Positions 63,291 through 64,000 of a stretch of DNA of 64,000 nt are shown here, one piece after another. The translations under genes and the position numbers were made by a program. Each line of letters begins with the position of its first letter. The stretch's first letter is position 1. Origin of the DNA: AC-50 sp035640455 (GTDB taxonomy: Bacteria; Actinomycetota; Thermoleophilia; Gaiellales; Gaiellaceae); assembly GCA_035640455.1 (NCBI GenBank), contig DASQWB010000034.1:1-64000 (forward strand), given 5' to 3'. Below the pieces are notes generated by a model that searched no databases, was not told the origin of the DNA, and saw nothing but the letters and a program-made list of their open reading frames with translations.

Positions 63291-64000
63291 ATGCTGCTGC
63301 AGCTGCACGAATGGGGCGATCGCCACGCCCCGCCGATCGTCTGCCTCCATGGGGTCACCGGCCACGGCCGGCGCTTCCGCCGCCTCGCGGAGCAGCGACT
63401 CGCGGGCGGCTTCCGCGTCCTCGCGCCGGACCTTCGCGGACACGGCTTCTCGGAGTGGGAGCCGCCGTGGACGATCGCCACCCACTCCGCCGACGTCCTC
63501 GAGACGGTCACCGCGGCAGGGGTCGAGCGCGCCGCCTGGGTCGGCCACTCCTTCGGCGGCCGGCTCATTTTGGAGCTGGCCGCGCTCGAGCCGGAGCGCG
63601 TCGAGCGGGCGATCCTGCTCGACCCGGCGATCGACCTCCTACCCCACGTCGGCTTCGACCAGGCGGAGGACCAGCGGCGCGAGCGCGTCTTCGAGTCGGT
63701 CGAGGAGGCGATCGAGGCGCGGCTCGAGGGGAACCCCGCTACCCCCCGCTCGTTCGTCGAGGAGGAGGCGCGGGAGCACCTCGTCGCCGGCCGCGGCGGG
63801 CGCTTCCGGTGGCGCTACTGCCAGAGCGCCGTCGTCTCCGCCTACGGCGAGCTCTGCACGCCGCCTCCGCCACCCGAGACGCTTCGTGTCCCGACCCTCG
63901 TCGTCCACGCGGGGGAGTTCGGACTCGTCCGCGACGACCACCTCGAGACGTACTCGACCGCGCTCGGCGACCGCCTCGCCGTCGTCGCCGTGTCCGGCGG
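63291..64000 (+). CDS. Alpha/beta hydrolase, N-terminal part
   Basis: About 236 residues before the right edge; the gene continues beyond it. IVCLHGVTGHGRRF (oxyanion region), VLAPDLRGHGFSEW and the nucleophile elbow WVGHSFGGRLILELAAL (Ser) are typical. The acid Asp/His part is outside or near the edge. Substrate unknown. ATG 63291 follows repeat copy D. Confidence 0.88.
   Translation, partial: MLLQLHEWGDRHAPPIVCLHGVTGHGRRFRRLAEQRLAGGFRVLAPDLRGHGFSEWEPPWTIATHSADVLETVTAAGVERAAWVGHSFGGRLILELAALEPERVERAILLDPAIDLLPHVGFDQAEDQRRERVFESVEEAIEARLEGNPATPRSFVEEEAREHLVAGRGGRFRWRYCQSAVVSAYGELCTPPPPPETLRVPTLVVHAGEFGLVRDDHLETYSTALGDRLAVVAVSG

Overview
The window is a GC-rich, densely coded bacterial chromosome segment in which GTG and TTG starts are common and 4-nt stop/start overlaps are frequent. 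HrcA/CIRCE control of groES-groEL, a 14-gene nuo operon in A-to-N order, an Mrp protein without its CxxC pair, and a recurring -10-like hexamer 6-8 nt before start codons (leaderless genes) fit an actinobacterium. I would guess the Thermoleophilia (Gaiella/Solirubrobacter side), but that is inference. No rRNA, tRNA or CRISPR array was seen.

Layout. 1-3.0 kb: groEL (partial) and groES under a CIRCE element, a Nudix hydrolase, an ASCH protein, a zinc ribbon and a secreted subtilase. 3.3-8.4 kb: 2-oxoacid dehydrogenase E1alpha, E1beta and E2 followed by lipB and lipA, so the E2 enzyme and its lipoyl supply lie together. 8.4-14.7 kb: secreted proteins (one frameshifted), fumarase, a ferredoxin-NADP reductase and an A-type Fe-S carrier. 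14.9-29.0 kb: complex I, nuoA-N, almost all translationally coupled. 29.1-31.9 kb: a six-gene accessory operon with a PatA/PatG-type subtilase, a separate PatG C-terminal-domain protein and four small proteins sharing a P-(G/R)-F motif. It reads as an undescribed RiPP-like peptide-maturation system and is the most novel part of the window. 32-46 kb: mixed housekeeping genes (methyltransferase, UPF0173 hydrolase, DUF1028, paired cupin-TPR proteins, Mrp, ABC transporter parts, DUF72, inositol-phosphatase-like enzyme, OB-HD protein, EamA exporter). 46.2-49.7 kb: an arsenic locus (arsR-arsC diverging from arsM) split by a 2-kb IS1595-like element that carries a passenger gene. 49.7-53.5 kb: YchF, an ECF-like sigma factor, methylmalonyl-CoA epimerase and a compact FtsH. 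53.5-59.3 kb: NAD/tryptophan-linked genes (isochorismatase-fold hydrolase, nicotinate phosphoribosyltransferase, M20 peptidase, methyltransferase, tryptophan 2,3-dioxygenase). 59.3-64 kb: RarA, a phosphoesterase, a fused EtfB-EtfA and a partial alpha/beta hydrolase.

Two patterns run across the window. A 71-76 bp double-hairpin repeat occurs four times, each time just upstream of, and in the same orientation as, a gene. Four single-base frameshifts break three otherwise intact genes; they may be sequencing errors or real decay.
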